Positions 27,254 through 39,031 of a stretch of DNA of 64,000 bases are shown in pieces (position 1 is the stretch's first letter; the number at the start of each line of letters is the position of its first letter). The notes under the pieces are model-generated. The model ran no database searches. It was not told the origin of the DNA and worked only from the letters and a program-made list of their open reading frames with translations. This DNA is from Trichostrongylus colubriformis (Eukaryota; Nematoda; Chromadorea; Rhabditida; Trichostrongylidae). The stretch covers positions 124,001 through 188,000 of the forward strand of contig OZ022259.1 in assembly GCA_963978905.1 (NCBI GenBank). The letters are read 5' to 3'. The position numbers were made by a program, and so were the translations under genes.

Positions 27254-30200
27254 ATGGCGCCAATGGCAAATCCGGCCTCATCTGTGGAGAAAATGGAAGT
27301 TGACGAACCAGTCAAGGCGGAGGAAAAAGAAGTGCCCAAGGATCTGAATGCAATTGCAGCAGAAAGTTGGTTTTTCCATGATTTTAATCATGTATTATAT
27401 GCTTATGCCTATTTCTGTTGCTTTGATTTTATTGAATACGTCTTGTAGACATCAAGGAACACTGTGCTTTACTCGACAAGGGGGATGTTCATTTTGTGGG
27501 ACGCGTTTTACAGGTACTGCACAAGACCAGGAAACAGTGCAATGCAGAGGTGGGATCTCATTATCACATTTAGTCTTTTTTTTTTGGAGTTTTCCTAGCT
27601 CTCGTAATCATTTGGTGCTCATCAAAGGCTATGTCACGTGATTTTCTGTAAAATTTTCAGGTTCTGCATCGCCTCGTGTCAAGCTCAACAACGCCTTCTT
27701 TGCACAAGGACGCACTTCTAGCATGGGTTCCCTGTAGCACTCCTGTCGCCATGGAGGTGGACACAAAGCTCGCTCCTTCTGCTACACAAGTATCCTCCTC
27801 CACAAAGTGAGTGTGAGAAGGTCCTCAATCAGACACCGTTTGCCTAGATTTGATCTCAACGTCAGAACACTAAATGGCGTAATAGATGAAAATGGGATCA
27901 ATCATAGGCGGGAGGAAGGCCGACGTCGAAGCTGCTTCCTCCCCAGACTCAGGCTAAATTTATCCCCTCCTTCTTATGATAAGGCATCTGCCAAAGCATC
28001 TGTGTCACCAGCTTTAGCCTAAGCCTTGGGAAGGAAAGCCGCCTCGACGTTGGTAAAAATTTGCGTTCATCTTTCCCACTTAAGCTGACCCGAAAATGGT
28101 TTGACTTCGTTATGGCTAAAGTTTTACTCGCAAAGGAAAGACCTCAGGTCGAAGTGACCTTTTGCAATAAGACACAACCATAATACACCTTTGCGACGCT
28201 GATATTGTCTGAATGGCTGGAATTGAATCGACCATGGTTGGCAACCTCCTGATAACATTTTTTGGTGCTAATGTAGGTTGGGGGGGGGGGGCACGCAGCG
28301 AAAGCAGGGTGCGCCTCATTTCTCTGCTTATCTGTGCTCTCTCTCATCGAGAGCGTGCTCAGGTGCGAACCATAGCTCATCTTAGCATGGTTAGTGCTCC
28401 CATCGGGAGTTTATTTATTTCCATCCAACACCCATCCGTTAGAACTGCGGCATCTCATACTTGCGGAACCCAAAGGCCCCCTTCAGGGTCACAGAAAACC
28501 ACATTAAAACTTGCTGACGTTGACGTATGAATAAATAGATTTCTTTTGTGATGGTAATTGTAATACGGTTTCGGGTGAGGGACGACAGCGCAACAAGGTG
28601 TGCTCTCCGGGAGACGGTCGTTTGGCGCGGCCCCTTGGAGCTAATTTGCCAATGGGGCACTGCCAAAGCTCCTCCCCTAAAAAGGCTTAGGTAAATCTGG
28701 GAGAGTCCAGACGGCCCATGCGCCCCATTGGCAAATTAGCTGCAAGGGCCGCGCCAAACGACATACACCCGTCTGAAGATCTCTATCCTTTTCTAGCTCC
28801 ACTTTGCCCTGCGATAAATAAGTGCCAAATGAGTGCCAAATGACAAACCAGCCTCGAATAGTGTAAGGAAACTGCTCTGGTCTGAACATCTCTATCCTTT
28901 TTTCGTGCTCCACTTTGCCTTAGCCTGAGGAGGGGAAAGGGGTGTGCTAGCGGAGGTGATGGAGAGCACGGGTGTATGTCGTTTGGCGTGGTAAGGCTCA
29001 GTGCTTCCTCTTCACTGAACGTGTTACCGTCCAAGCCTAGAAAAACCAGAATCCCACAACAGGTGCATGTACTTACCATGCTGTAGCATTGTTTATAGAG
29101 AAAAACTTTCATAACTCCACTCAGAGCACCGTTGGGCAAATTATAAAGCACTTTTGAAAGCAACATAAGCCTCATTGCAAAGGGCTTTTTCGACCTGGGA
29201 TTCTTTCCTAGTAGGTACTGTAAGAAGTCTAAGGTTTCTCCACACTTAGGATCTTATGATTTCTAGTTTGCAGGTAAAAGTTGCGAAAGGTGTGGGGTAT
29301 CGCATTAGTCACTTTTCCATCGAGAAAATTCTTAGTAAGATGTACTACGTTTACAGTCTTCGGTGGTTCTTCTTTAGTTTGAGGTGCTATGCTAATGAGG
29401 CTACCCACAGCGTATCCATTTGCACCGATAGCTTAAAACTTTCAGCTTTATATTTTGATTCCAGATCTCCTCGCCCTACTCGCAAACCAACAACTCCTTC
29501 AGCCGAATCAGAACTTTACATCCACCTGCTTGTTGTGCTCTACCTTGTAGATCAAAATAGGTTAGATGATGCAAAGAAATGCGCAGAAATGTTAATTTCT
29601 CGTGGTGAGTCATTTCTACATCTTGTATGGAAGATAATTTACATTTTTTGCTACGCTTTCAGCTGATTCCATTGACAAGCGGTCTCTCGATCCCATGGTG
29701 GCGAAGGCTATCTTTTATCTTGCTCTCATTTACGAGCGACAGCATAAGTTGCATGAACTTGGCTGGTAAGATAAAAATTCCCGCCTCTATTCCCTCATGA
29801 ATGAGTGTTCCTATCACTCTATTTAAACTTATGCTTTTTCTTCGATGTTCTCTTGAGCAACAAGGTGGTTTACTTTGGATGTTTATTTATAGCTTCCTCA
29901 ACTCTCGTCTGCGCACGGCAACTCTTCGACATCAGCGAGAGTCACAAGCAGTACTCATTTACACTCTTCTCCGTTGCTACCTCATTAACAAGCAGTTCCA
30001 GTCAGCTGCGAAACTTGTCTCGAAGGTGAATGGGGCTTTTTCACTCGATTGTTCTTTCTATTAGGCTGTTTCCTTCTACCCTACAGGCTTCTGCAAATGT
30101 ATTGCGTCGTGTGGCGCTTTTAATTTTTCGTTTTTTTTTTGTAACAGCATATTGCCTTCACGCCACTTAGTAATGTTGGTAAAAGCTCCCATCCTGCCCA

Positions 30201-33200
30201 ATTTTCTTTATATCCGGATCATTTGTTCTTGAGTTATATCGCATTCTGGTCATGCTGCACAGCACGCCGACAGGCGATGTGAGCAAACCAGACGCTTTTG
30301 ACAATCGGCTGCTACCGTAATCAGGTTTTCGTGGCAGGACCAACACATGCTTCCTTACATCCTCCAAGTGTTTTGGGTCTCGTTTGCTTACCTCAAACAC
30401 ATAGAACGAAGGAATTATGTAAAAGCAGATGTTTCAATGTTGAGGTTTGAGTGCTATCGCAATGAGGGGAGGGGGCATCTTCTAAAAAGTTGCTTATCTG
30501 CGTATCGTGGAGAGATCCTTGATGGTCAATCTGCGCATCCACGCGTATACTTTTGCCTAAGCCTTGGAGGGGGAAGGAAGGGCTCTTTTCCCCTCCATGG
30601 CTTAGATAAAAATAGGGTCCAGTTGTGTTATGGGATGCCTCCCCCCTAATTGCGATAGCACCTAAGTTCGTCTTCACGCGACTCGTGGCGCGCTTCGCGT
30701 GCATTGCGGGGGAAAGAACCTTCGACGCAGGGGCTAATATGGGCTGTGGCCAGAAATCATCCCTAGGTTTACAACATAGGTGTGCCCCGTGACCCAACTC
30801 TATCACCCCCGATAAGTTGCCGCAACCGTAGAGCTCCTTGACGGAAATCATTCCTAGGTTTACAACCTAGGTGTGCCCCGTGACCCAACCCTATCACCCC
30901 CGATAAGTTGCCGCAACCGTAGAGCTCCTTGATGAACGCATGCGTGCCATCATCCCATGTGTCTCCAAAAATTGGGAATGGTTTGCCAACCGTCACCGTG
31001 ACCCATAACCTTCAGCTCCTCTCGCACTGCCGCTCTCAGCAGTGCATTGGGTGTTGCCTCCCCTAGACGGCGTGCGTGGTACAATCCACGGGCAGTTTGC
31101 CACATGCCTTCTCCTACGCGGAGAGCGCAGAGAGAACGACAAAACGCGAGAGAACGTGTGGTGACAACGAGCAGCGTCAATACGCGCCCTGGCGCGAAAA
31201 CATGATTACTGTAGCAGCCGATTGTCAAAAGCGTCTGGTTTGCTTTCCTCCCGACAGGCTTTGCTACATATATGTAAATCGCAATGCACATCCTTCTATT
31301 TGAATTACTATCCTAAGTGGTTTGGAAAGTGAAGCAGGGCAATTTCTTAATAATAGAATGAGTATTATTCTGGTATTTCAGGTGACGTTCCCAGAAGGAG
31401 CTAGTAACAATGATCTGGCACGATTTTTGTACTACCAAGGCCGCATAAAAGCTTTGCAACTTGATTACACAGCTGCAGCAGGATACTTCTTACAGGTGTG
31501 ATTTTTCAGTCCATTATTCTGTTTTCTGACATAATCGTTCCCCTCACCATGATCGACATGGATAAGCACACATTTAAAGGCAATGCGTAAAGCACCACAG
31601 GAGGCTGCGATTGGTTTCAAACAGAACGTTCAGAAATGGGTTATCGTTATTGGCTTGCTTCAGGTATAGCACTTATCTTCACTTTATCTGCCTTTATTGA
31701 ATTTTACGTTGCTTGCACTAAGTTTTATCTTCATGTTTAGGGAGAAATACCCGAAAGATCCATTTTCCGCCAGCCAATCTATAGGAAATGCTTGCATCCA
31801 TATCTGGAATTAACTCAAGGTAATCTTCATGTCCACGTTGTTGATCTTCAGAAAATAACAATCAGTTCACGGTTGACCTCCACAGTGCTGAGGGTGAGGT
31901 GACCGTTTCTCACTAAGGCCTTTTTTGTGCAAGCAAGTCGTTTCTTCTATCGAAGCTCCTCTCTCCTGATACTTTGGCTTGAAGGAATCGTCCACGGAAG
32001 AATGAGTTTTTGTGTTACCCATCTGTTTATGTTGTATTTGCTTGATGTGGGCCTCATGCAAAATTTCACGCGAAAAATGTTAATCTTGCTGAGATACAGC
32101 ACCACAAAGTACGTCCGGTTGGGCGGGGCCTCCGAGTAAAAGCCTCGTCCTGTCGTCCGCTGTCGTTGGGAACGGAGAATGGGACTGTTTACGTAAATTC
32201 CTGCTCCTATAATGCGTCTCCGACCACGGCGGACGACGTGACGAGGCTTTTACACGCAGGCCCCGCCCACCAGGACATACTTTGTGGGGCTATATCTCAG
32301 CCGATTCACATTTTTTCGCGTGAAACTTTGCATGAGGCCCACACTTGGCAAACACAACATAAACAAATGGGTAACACCAAAACTCATTTTCCGTGGACGA
32401 TTCCTTTAAACTCACATCCCCATCCCTATACTCGAAAAAGCCTCTGCTGTTACATCCCGTGGGAAAGATGTCGTGGCAGCGGCCTTGCACGTCCTACATG
32501 AGTGTAGAAATTGTTCATAAAACGTAAAACCGTGTCTTCCTTTCTTCCTTCCTACTCACAGTGACTCTCCTCAGGGGTGGAGTGCAAGTGTTCCGACTGG
32601 TGAGGTCAGGTCAGGTTGCGCGGCGGATTGCAATCAGGTAAAGACAGGTAAAAACACGCTGCCAAAGCTCCTCCCTAAAAAGGCTTAGGCAAATCTGGGA
32701 GAACCCAGACGGCAGGACCAGCCACCATTCGGACAGTTCGCGAAGCGTCGTCGCGCGCGATGACCCAATTCGGTGTCGACCTCTCGAAATCGGAACACTT
32801 GCAACACACCCCTCTCCTCAGTAATCCACTCTATCATGTTGGAGAACACAGTAAGATTCTGTAATGGGTAGCGACCTTACGTTCAAAACATCATTGTGTG
32901 TGGAGACAGAAAGCATCAGTTGCTTATCAAAATTTCTTCAACGGCCGGATGGATGTTATTCAGCCGTCCAAGCAAGGACCTTTACCTTTTGTGTCTGTAA
33001 CCACAGGAACAGTTAACTTCCTGCGCACATTTCAGCCGTACGTACTGGTGACCTGGTGCAGTTCAACAACTTGGTCAAACGTCATGGACCTGTTGTGAGC
33101 TTTTTGACAGTTGAACTACGAGTCTCATCTTATCGTTGGTGAGTGCGTATACAGTATTAAATTGCAAGAAATTGCAGTTCGAAAAGGATGAAACGCTCAC

Positions 33201-33923
33201 TTTAATCGTTCGCCTGCGACAAAATGTCATCAAAACTGCCGTCAAACAAATATCGCTTGCTTATTCACGTATCACCATCAAGGTAAGCATAATAGCATCA
33301 GATTCCAAGTCATTATACTTTCTCGACGAAATTTTTATAGGACATAGCGAAAAAGTTGTGCATGAGCAATGAGGTTGAGACCGAGTATTTGGTATGTTTT
33401 ACTGGAATAGCTTTCTGTATGCGTGTTAAATGTGCCATGACTATCTTAATTCAAGGTAGCAAAAGCCATAGCGGATGGTGCAATTGATGCAGTGATTACC
33501 TGCGATACGAAAGACGGGCTGAGATTTATGCGCAGCTCTGAAACAGTTAACGTATACACTACGACTGAACCACAAATGCATTTCGACAGCAGAATTAGGT
33601 TGGTATCGCGGAAAATGCTAGTAGTGATTTAAATATTTCTGGATGAGACTGTGTTCATAGGTATTGCCTAGAGCTGCATAATCAAGCTGTAAAAGCGCTT
33701 CGATTCCCACCAAAGAACAGGTGTGATGTGGAGAGTATAGAAGCTCAGCGGGAAAGGGAACAGCAGGTCTGCTCTCATAACTTTTTGTGTGCTTGCTGTT
33801 ATGAAAATATTCAGCGTTTCCAATCAACACGAACTCTCATCCTTCTCCATTAGGTAATCGAAGTTTTTTCAGGAGCTGGAGTTTGCAAAGGAGATGGCGG
33901 ACGAGGATGACGAAGATTTCTGA
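27254..33923 (+). CDS. rpn-3: 26S proteasome lid subunit Rpn3 (PSMD3), complete, 15 exons, 508 aa
   Basis: Exons: 27254-27365, 27449-27549, 27661-27806, 29465-29604, 29663-29765, 29893-30025, 31382-31495, 31580-31663, 31741-31819, 33036-33094, 33178-33282, 33341-33391, 33456-33598, 33661-33766, 33873-33923. Phases all close: 1,527 nt including TGA. The protein shows Rpn3 landmarks: the [11 protein letters not shown] helix, [39 protein letters not shown], then the PCI domain ([44 protein letters not shown]) and the conserved tail [22 protein letters not shown]. Rpn3 is a structural PCI subunit of the regulatory-particle lid that handles polyubiquitylated substrates. Introns 3, 6 and 9 (1.2-1.7 kb) are swollen by inverted-repeat elements while the others are about 50-110 nt. 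The donor of exon 10 could be at 33091 or 33094; I chose 33094 for its GTGAGC. Confidence 0.96.
27870..28090. repeat. inverted-repeat element (GGCTTAGGCTAAA family), copy 2, in rpn-3 intron 3
   Basis: GACGTCGAAGCTGCTTCCTC and CAGGCTAAA on one side pair with TTTAGCCTAAG and GAAAGCCGCCTCGACGT on the other. Same family as 12986-13215. Confidence 0.55.
28609..28770. mobile_element. MITE family B, copy 2, in rpn-3 intron 3
   Basis: Reverse orientation relative to copy 1: GGGAGACGGTCGTTTGGCGC at the left and GCGCCAAACGACATACACCC at the right, with GCCAATGGGGC arms. A solo end of the same family (GGGTGTATGTCGTTTGGCG) occurs near 28972, and an interior fragment near 32648-32715. Confidence 0.8.
30255..31270. 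mobile_element. 1-kb inverted-repeat element in rpn-3 intron 6
   Basis: About 60-bp ends: AGCAAACCAGACGCTTTTGA at 30292 and its complement near 31217. The interior holds a second small inverted-repeat unit (about 30431-30660, GTGCTATCGCAAT/ATTGCGATAGCAC) and a tandem duplication. No transposase. Confidence 0.75.
30752..30935 (+). repeat. two tandem copies of a roughly 91-bp unit
   Basis: The unit GAAATCATTCCTAGGTTTAC ... GCAACCGTAGAGCTCCTTGA occurs twice head to tail (starting near 30753 and 30844) with few differences. Confidence 0.85.
31983..32405. mobile_element. foldback element in rpn-3 intron 9, TTAA-like flank
   Basis: Left end AGGAATCGTCCACGGAAGAA, right end TTTTCCGTGGACGATTCCT followed by TTAA. 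The arms continue inward (GGGCCTCATGCAAA, GCGGGGCCT, AAAGCCTCGTC) for about 180 bp each. Ends match the element at 58663-59246. Confidence 0.8.
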
Positions 33924-34180
33924 TTTGTTATAAACTGCTATTATTTATGAACTTTTCTGACGCGTGTATTTATGCAAATATCCGAAACGCTTCACGTGCC
34001 GTTCATATAAATGAATTTCATACGCGGTTTTCCGAGTAACAATAAATAATTTTCGTGTTTCGTCATCTGCTTCTACTTCGTATATCGTTCCAATATCTAC
34101 ATGGGGACACTTGACATTCAGTTTCAAAACTTCCTTAATCTTCTACAGTGCGCATTTAATTTAGTTTTCTTACTTTTTAG
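33924..34180 (+). promoter_or_regulatory. rpn-3 / mrpl-32 intercistronic region with trans-splice acceptor
   Basis: 257 bp separate the rpn-3 stop from the mrpl-32 ATG. It contains AATAAA (34041-34046) and a T-rich tract ending CTTACTTTTTAG directly against the ATG. This is the layout of a nematode operon junction processed by polyadenylation and spliced-leader trans-splicing. A 60-residue minus-strand ORF here is probably fortuitous. Confidence 0.6.
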
Positions 34181-35380
34181 ATGATGCGTTTGTGGCTACG
34201 TGTGCAACGTGCACTTGATAATGCCATGGGTCTGGGACCTCAGTTTCCTCCTCTAGCTCCCGCGATGGCACTGAGTGGTTGCCCTTCTCAGAAGGCACAT
34301 CCTACGCGAGACTATGGTATCAATGAGATAGTTGAAGATATGCGCATATTGCTGGGTGTACCCAAGCGCAGAACTGCCAAGCGTAAGTGACTCAATTCCC
34401 TGAAAATAATTTGAGGAGTGTATATGCTCATCACCAGCGGGCAGATTTTCTTGAATCTCTAGAATCTTGGTCAGGTTTGTGGGTTGCTCTCCATGTGGGG
34501 CATAAATGAACTGTAGAAGGGAAACGGCACTATTCTTACAAAACGGAGGCGTGACTCCTTTCAGAAGAGCATAAGTGGGGTAAGATATTCCAGGGAATGT
34601 CTTTCACTGTCTCCCGAATCGTATAGCATTACCACTCGGGTATTGTAGAAGTTCGGAATAACGACTGCTTGGAAGATGTTCTCTGAACGAGGGTGGTTTT
34701 TGATTGAAACTGCCGCGAATAATCGTAACTTACGACGGCCGTTTTCGTGCAACATCTAGTTGGTAAGATGTGAAATGTAGAAAATTCCCATTTCTTTTTC
34801 ATTTTCCTGTGTGAGCTATACAGCGATCTCATCGTCGTTGATTTTCACGATAGTTAATGAAGGACGTGTGAGAACTTGAAGATTAGTTGAAATATTCTAT
34901 GAAATCTGCTTGCTATTTCCTTGATATAAATCTGTTCAGCGATAAAAGATACGCGGAAATTCTCGATCACTCGACTTCTGACGCCTACTAAAAATTTGGT
35001 GACTTGTCCATCTTGTGGAGCTCTTCATCAGGCGGATACTATTTGTGGAAAGTGCTACGAAAAAGTGAGGCCAAACGTGTTTAGATGGTGTTATTATCAA
35101 TAATACTTTTTTTGAGGTCCGCGAGCTGACGAATGAGATCAAACGAAAAATGATGGAGTATAACCCGTACAAAGGGGAACGGCAAGATAAGCAGGTGAGG
35201 CGCCCACAACAGTTTTTCTCAATTTCAGTTCATTTACAGCTTCCATGATGGAACATTTATTTTTTTTAGGTTATGGTGCGGTTTTCTAATGATGACGTTG
35301 TTGACGACGGTGTGCTTAATGGGAAAAGAATAATAGAAATTGAAAAAGAACGACCAACCTGGTTCAAGAAATTGTTTTAG
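34181..35380 (+). CDS. mrpl-32: mitochondrial ribosomal protein L32 (bL32m), complete, 4 exons, 171 aa
   Basis: Exons 34181-34382, 34940-35064, 35117-35194, 35270-35380 join in phase to 516 nt ending TAG. The diagnostic element is the zinc ribbon CPSCG...HQADTICGKCYEK, followed by basic VRELTNEIKRKM and the conserved C-terminal segment GKRIIEIEKERPTWFKKLF, as in animal MRPL32. The N-terminal part is basic with few acidic residues early on, consistent with a mitochondrial presequence that is removed on import. L32 is a large-subunit protein near the exit side of the mitoribosome. The ATG directly follows a TTTTTAG acceptor, so the mRNA probably receives a spliced leader and is the second gene of an operon with rpn-3. 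ATG at 34184 is an equally possible start. Confidence 0.93.
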
Positions 35381-36238
35381 CCAGTTACAGCTTGTTCAAA
35401 GTGTAGGTTCTGCAACATTGCAGAACGCTAGTGCTGGCGTAGTTTGCAGTCGTTTAATCGTAACTTTTGCTTGAAAATTATATTTTCACGACCCAGCGCC
35501 TAATTCACGTGAACTTCCACTACAGAATTCTGTTTTATATCCTCATGTGAAAGAAATTGTATGAAATAGACATGAGTGTCTATTTCATACAAATTTTTTC
35601 ATATCAGAGGATATTAAAACAAAACTTTCAGAGTTGGCTAATGTACGCTAAAACCAAATTAATGTCAATGTTATTACTTGTAGGATTGACACTACATAGA
35701 TTTATTTGAATGCGTTGTTATGTGTTTTCTCATGTTGTTCAAATCAGGTTCAGAATATTCGATTAATGTTTCCCTGTTTTGTTTTCCTGTACTGGAAAAT
35801 CGAAGAAGCCGACATTCTTGGAACTAAGAGGAAGAGCTCAGCAACTGTGCTTGCGCTTTCCTTTCCTTTTTCAAAGCATTCCGCACAGATCAACGATGTG
35901 AAGTCATGGTTATGCTATCCAACGTTAAGTTTCCCTTTCTCCCATGATTGTATCCAGCATAGGTTTTTTTAATCGAGTAGCAAGGTGCTTGTAAAGCCAC
36001 TGACGATAGTATCAGGGAAAAATGGCGAAGAACATAAAATCTGAATAAGAAGCAAGATTTATAAGAAGAGCAACTGAATAGTTGAGCTCATTTCTCACTC
36101 CTGCTCCACAAGAAATCTCATCATGGTTACATATCACATAAATATTGTAAAATTCTTCAGAAATGTATAATTAGTCCTTAAAATTTGCAAGTATGTATAA
36201 CAACGATATGGTGGATGAAAAGGCGCTAACTACCTCTG
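35381..36238. other. spacer with an AT-rich hairpin
   Basis: 3' flanks of mrpl-32 (plus) and the HAD gene (minus). Bases about 35528-35625 form a hairpin (GTATGAAATAGACA/TGTCTATTTCATAC core, with TTTTATATCCTC/GAGGATATTAAAA outer arms). An ORF at 35706-35972 has no support. Confidence 0.5.
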
Positions 36239-37298
36239 CTACTTCACCTTCAGCTGAGTGAAAGATGAAATTTTATGATCGTTGTGAACATCGCAGTTAG
36301 TGGAAGATGGGTCAAACAGAAGAGCACTTGCACCAAAATTCAAGGCTCCTTTATAATCCTTCTCAACGTTATCTCCTATATGCAGCAGTGCCGAGGCAGA
36401 GAAAAGTCCGTAGTGCTTTGTGACGAGATCGAAAATTTTCTGGTTCGGTTTCTCCACACCAACTTCTCCACTTGCCACTACTATGTCAAACAATGGGTAG
36501 AGCTCCATACTCTGCAGGATCGTTTTCAAACGGCCATCAAAATTTGACACAACCGCAGTTCCCAATCCTCGTCGACGAAGATCTTCGATAACTGTCTTCA
36601 GCTGGAATATGAATATATTCAGTAGCGAAAGCCATAAGAAAAGACAATTTACCTCTGGGTCAATAATGCACCATGCATCCGCGCTGCCATAAAAATCGAA
36701 TAAACGTTTAGCGATTCCATCAGCTTCTTCATTAGGTATACGAGAATCACATGCCTTAAAGAGCTATTAGGAAGACGGCAATATACTTGAGAGTGTTTTA
36801 TTTTCGTGAACTAAGGTACTTCAGGATCACAGCTCACCAAACCTTCCTACCTGAGGGGACCCGATGCCAATCGAAGCTTCAGGACATTATAATACGTTTA
36901 CGTAACTGTTTGCACAGTTGCACCGTGTCAGACCTGTAGATGAGCTTACCGGATCATTGCTGATCATTTGATCACACTATGCCAATACAATACGCTCATA
37001 CCCACTACCGCAAATAATTCAAACAAAAGTAATTAAGCACCTCCCTCAAGCAGCCTTGAACTATTCTCCTCCACCATTCGAAATGTCCTATTGAGCTGTG
37101 TCCAAAGCAAGGATGACTTTCCGATAGCTTCTTCATGTGAGAAGGAAACACAGTAGCAATGTCAGAGGGGGTCACGGTGAAGCCAAACTCACCCGCTACA
37201 CGCGAGTAGACATTTCTGATGGGTTCCTTCGTTCCTATTATAGTATCCATGGCGTCAAACGATACAACTCGAACTATCGCCGAGCAGAATTTTGTCAT
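36239..37298 (-). CDS. HDHD3-like HAD-superfamily hydrolase, 3 exons, 243 aa
   Basis: Exons (minus): 37041-37298, 36653-36763, 36239-36601, joining in phase and ending TAG. HAD motif I is VVSFDAMDTI, a D-x-x-D-T form like that of HDHD3 rather than the usual DxDxT. Motif II is AVVSNFD, motif III the Lys in GVEKPNQKIF, motif IV HIGDNVEKDYKGA. A helical cap lies between motifs I and II (residues about 25-110). HAD enzymes of this type are usually phosphatases; the substrate is unknown. I chose the ATG at 37298 because a CTTGCAG acceptor (boundary about 37311) sits 12 nt upstream, suggesting trans-splicing; an in-frame ATG at 37343 would be removed by it. The exon-1 donor (GTGCTT) is non-canonical. 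Confidence 0.88.
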
Positions 37299-37670
37299 AC
37301 TTTGTCGACCTGCAAGATGGGTAACCTCCGAAAGTCTGCTCACAATCGCTCTCTGAAGAAATGGTCACGAGTTTTTATGTACAAAAGGTACAACGATGGC
37401 AGGGAAACTCAGAAATGACATATGGATCCGAATTCACTACATCATCACCCACACCAGGGTCAATGGTAGTGGCACGAGGTGAGCAAGCCACATAAGCCAG
37501 AAGAACTTAAACGGCAAAATGTGACAGTGCTCTCCCTTGTGCGGTCGCGTCGCGGCTTTCGTACTGGAGCATATTATCTCTCCCAAGCGCGTTGATCTCC
37601 CATACCATGTGTTCCTGCTTTCAACTGGGATCCTTTCCATTTGCTGCTTATTGTAGTGATATCTTTTTTT

Positions 37671-38440
37671 TGGAGTGTACTTCATCCAGAACGTGCACTG
37701 TCTTTATGGGGGAAGGTGGTTATTGGTACGACCGCGCACTTTTCGCAGCTAATTACTGCTGCCTCGCACATGAGGTGCGAGGTGACCCCAGCTAGCGGCG
37801 AGAACTCGCGGGTCGTCTTGTCACTTTTATTGATCCATTAATCGAGTAAAGGTCCATTGATTGAAATTCAGATTGACCACTATTATGCAAATTATTCAGG
37901 TGTATTTATTACCCATTACCGAATAGTTACAACACAAAAATAACATAAATCTAATATGAACATATGAGGCTAAGTAGCGTGTTTTCGTTTGCAAGAAGAC
38001 CATCCTCTTTCAATTACTAAGTTGCTGTCATAGGTATTGCAGAAGAGAGGCTTTTCATCATTGGCCATCTCTTTCCATTTCAGAACGTGTCATATTTCTT
38101 TATGATGTAAATGTGCATTTAGAAGTTCCATCGGAAGTCAGAGTTCATTGCCATCACCAATACTATACCGCTTTTCGTGGATAGAGTTTAAGATGACCAT
38201 GTCTTGAAAATTTTGCGAAATTGTGAAGTACTTCTTCAAGAAAATTGTCTCACTTATTGCTTGTCTGATTTGCTTTTTACTCATTTCATGGATCAATATG
38301 GGCAACATGATGATCCGTGGGTTCTCGCAGCTAACTGTGGTCACCTCGCACCCCATGTGCGAGGCAAAAGAAATTAGGTGCGAAGAAGGCGTGGTCGTAC
38401 CAATAACCAGCGACCCTCTTTACGGTGTATTTTATGCAGG
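37671..38440. mobile_element. inverted-repeat element with roughly 170-bp arms
   Basis: The left arm (about 37672-37850: GGTTATTGGTACGACC, CTCGCACATGAGGTGCGAGGTGACC, TTGATCCATTAA) pairs with the right arm (about 38268-38435: CATGGATCAAT, GGTCACCTCGCACCCCATGTGCGAG, GGTCGTACCAATAACC). Solo relatives lie at about 41868-41965 and 43960-44100. No transposase seen. Confidence 0.7.
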
Positions 38441-38455
38441 ATTTGCCTTTTCCAT

Positions 38456-38630
38456 TGTGTCTGTACTAAAGTCTGGTAGACCATTCGTGTCTGTACTAAA
38501 GGTTGGGAGGCCATTCGATTCTGTACTAAATTGGTAGATCAGTCGTGTCTGTGCCAAAGTCTGGTAGACCATTCGTGTCTGTGCTAAAGTCTGGTATCCA
38601 TTCGTGTCTGTACTCAAGTCTGGTAGGGTA
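38456..38630 (+). repeat. minisatellite, about 30-bp unit, 6 copies
   Basis: Successive imperfect copies of TGTCTGTACTAAAGTCTGGT followed by AGACCATTCG. Confidence 0.9.
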
Positions 38631-39020
38631 TCTGGCCGGAACGCGCTCAATTTGACACCTTCCCACGAAACCGAGCTTACCAGCGTGACCAGGGCCCCCG
38701 GAGAAACCTTCTGTTGGAGTCGCTAAAGCTGAAATCATGTCGAAATGGGTGTATCTGGCAGAAACACGCCAAATTTGACGCTTTCCCACGAAACCGAGCT
38801 CACCAGCGTGACCAGGACCCCCGGGGAAACCTTCTGTAGGGGTCGCTTAAGCCAAAATCATATCGAAATGGGGGTATCTGGCCGGAACACGCCAAATCCG
38901 ACACTTTCCCATGGAACCGAGCTCACCGGCGTGACCAGGACCCCCGGGGAAACCTTCTGTAGGAGTCGCTAAAGCCAATCATATCGAAAAGGGGGTATCT
39001 GGCCGGAACACGCCAAATTC
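38628..39020 (+). repeat. tandem repeat, about 123-bp unit, 3.2 copies
   Basis: Each unit starts GGTATCTGGCCGGAACACGC and contains TTCCCACGAAACCGAGCT and CCCGGGGAAACCTTCTGTAG; it directly follows the 30-bp array, whose last copy runs into the first GGTATCTGG. Confidence 0.9.
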
Positions 39021-39031
39021 GTGCATGAAAA

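Noticed and set aside
30393..31303. ORFs of 113-152 aa in rpn-3 intron 6
   Set aside because: They fall within the inverted-repeat element and the tandem duplication; no similarity or splice support.
33945..34127. 60-aa minus-strand gene between rpn-3 and mrpl-32
   Set aside because: It sits in the 3' UTR/intercistronic region, has no splice or promoter context and no recognised family.
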